From: Phyllobacteriaceae bacterium
GTDB lineage: Bacteria; Pseudomonadota; Alphaproteobacteria; Rhizobiales; Ancalomicrobiaceae
Assembly (NCBI GenBank): GCA_012517025.1
Contig: JAAYVT010000227.1
Span: forward strand, 1 to 16,954
DNA length: 16,954 nt
Direction: 5' to 3'
Every line of letters starts with the position of its first letter. The stretch's first letter is position 1. The notes beneath the pieces are model-generated. The model made no database searches and was not told the origin of the DNA. It was given only the letters and a program-made list of their open reading frames with translations. Below are positions 16,246 through 16,954 of this stretch, in pieces. A program made the position numbers and the translations under genes.

Positions 16246-16442
16246 GGGAAAGCGGACTCCGAAGCGGGACGCGCGGCCGCACGCCGCGCGATCGGCGCCG
16301 AGGATCGCCTCCGCCGTCGATCGGGTCAATGGCCGCGACGGCATCGCGGCCGCGCCGCGCCTCTCGCCACCGGCCCCGAAAGTCGTGTAGAAACGCCGGC
16401 GAGGACGGGCGGGTCGATCGTCCCGACAGGTGGGAGTGGCCG
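16246..16442. promoter_or_regulatory. divergent promoter region between the nucleotidase and nrdR, with two hairpins
   Basis: These 197 bp must hold both promoters. GGCCGCGA/TCGCGGCC (16331-16338/16344-16351, loop CGGCA) is a perfect 8-bp stem. CGCGCGG/CCGCGCG (16270-16276/16284-16290) is a 7-bp stem in the nucleotidase leader. Towards nrdR, CGTGTAGAAA (16384-16393), 50-59 bp before the ATG, resembles the CGTGCTA element seen before other genes. No NrdR-box-like AT-rich repeat is present. Confidence 0.4.
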
Positions 16443-16910
16443 ATGCGGTGCCCTTATTGCGGCAATGACGACACCCAGGTGAAGGACAGCCGTCCGACCG
16501 AGGACGGCGCCGCCATCCGACGTCGCCGCATCTGTTCGGCCTGCGGCGGGCGCTTCACCACCTTCGAGCGGGTGCAGCTGCGCGAGCTGACCGTGGTCAA
16601 GCGCTCCGGCCGCCGCGTCCCCTTCGATCGCGACAAGCTGATGCGCTCGGTGCAGATCGCCTGCCGCAAGCGCCCGGTCGATCCCGAGCGGATCGAGCGC
16701 ATGGTGAGCGGCATCGTCCGCCAGCTGGAGAGCCTCGGCGAGCCGGAAGTCGCCTCCGAGCAGATCGGCGAGCTGATCATGGAGGGGCTGAAGGGCCTCG
16801 ACGACGTCGCCTACGTCCGCTTCGCCTCCGTCTATCGCAATTTCCGCGAGGCCAAGGACTTCGAGGACCTGCTCGGCGAACTCTCCGCGCTCGAGAGCCC
16901 GATCCGGTGA
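16443..16910 (+). CDS. nrdR: transcriptional repressor of ribonucleotide reductase genes
   Basis: 155 residues, usual length. A zinc ribbon is formed by Cys3/Cys6 (CPYC) and Cys31/Cys34 (CSAC), with the conserved VKDSRPTEDG between and IRRRR before the second pair, which contacts DNA. The ATP-cone domain (about 49-139) starts at VVKRSGRRVPFDRDKL and ends near VYRNFREAKDF; it senses ATP/dATP. NrdR represses nrd operons at NrdR boxes when dATP is high. The start at 16443 has GGGAG 6 bp upstream. The TGA overlaps the ribD GTG by 4 bp, giving a coupled nrdR-rib transcript as is common in Alphaproteobacteria. Confidence 0.98.
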   Translation: MRCPYCGNDDTQVKDSRPTEDGAAIRRRRICSACGGRFTTFERVQLRELTVVKRSGRRVPFDRDKLMRSVQIACRKRPVDPERIERMVSGIVRQLESLGEPEVASEQIGELIMEGLKGLDDVAYVRFASVYRNFREAKDFEDLLGELSALESPIR

Positions 16911-16954
16911 CCCGGGTCACGCCCCTCGACGAGCGTTTCATGGGCGCGGCGATC
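16907..16954 (+). CDS. ribD: start of riboflavin biosynthesis deaminase/reductase RibD, truncated by the window end
   Basis: Sixteen codons starting at a GTG inside the nrdR stop (GTGA). The peptide contains LDERFMGAAI, matching the DxxFMxxAl start of RibD, and the position after nrdR is the standard one for ribD. The enzyme carries out the deamination and reduction steps after GTP cyclohydrolase II. The identification rests on a short N-terminus plus synteny. Confidence 0.8.
   Translation, partial: MTRVTPLDERFMGAAI

Noticed and set aside
13361..16282. A 973-codon minus-strand frame and a 989-codon plus-strand frame (13513-16482) overlapping the GNAT-like and nucleotidase genes
   Set aside because: They are out-of-frame shadows of those genes, with low-complexity Arg/Gly/Asp composition and no ribosome site.

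Overview
The window is GC-rich (roughly 65-70 % by eye), densely coded chromosomal DNA. It most likely comes from an alphaproteobacterium of the Hyphomicrobiales (Rhizobiales). The basis is the combination of an LdtR-type MarR regulator, its L,D-transpeptidase, glyA, nrdR and ribD in one neighbourhood, together with a HemB whose metal site lacks cysteines. I cannot name a genus. I see no tRNA, rRNA, CRISPR array, insertion sequence or phage gene.

Layout. (1) 1-1397: the 3' end of a small membrane protein gene (probably DUF6163), then mmsB, a 3-hydroxyisobutyrate dehydrogenase of valine degradation, preceded by a perfect 16-bp palindrome. (2) 1604-3744: a stand-alone FabF/NodE-like ketosynthase and an unrecognised membrane-anchored protein with a Pro-rich N-terminus. 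(3) 3828-8082: ACT-domain threonine dehydratase, a small cysteine-bearing lipoprotein, hemB, and, overlapping hemB by 4 bp, an unusual protein that joins a lipoprotein-like N-terminus to a LivH-type ABC permease. (4) 8083-11872: ldtR with a structured upstream region and a strong terminator, a BenE-family transporter, and the L,D-transpeptidase ldtP with its terminator. (5) 11973-13320: glyA and its terminator. (6) 13454-16245: a GNAT-like protein and a convergent secreted 5'-nucleotidase/metallophosphatase. (7) 16443-16954: nrdR and the first 16 codons of ribD, overlapping by 4 bp.

How the genes work together. Most are housekeeping genes: one-carbon metabolism (glyA), nucleotide reductase control (nrdR), riboflavin (ribD), tetrapyrrole (hemB) and branched-chain amino-acid metabolism (mmsB, ilvA). 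The most coherent functional pair is ldtR/ldtP. In related bacteria LdtR activates ldtP, linking small-molecule sensing to peptidoglycan 3-3 cross-linking and osmotic tolerance. Here a benzoate-type transporter gene lies between them. Three clear Rho-independent terminators split this part into separate units: ldtR alone, benE/ldtP, and glyA alone.

The least-explained items are the lipoprotein-permease fusion (6697-8082), the unknown protein at 2941-3744, the orphan ketosynthase, and the repeats upstream of ldtR. No defence system or biosynthetic cluster was found.
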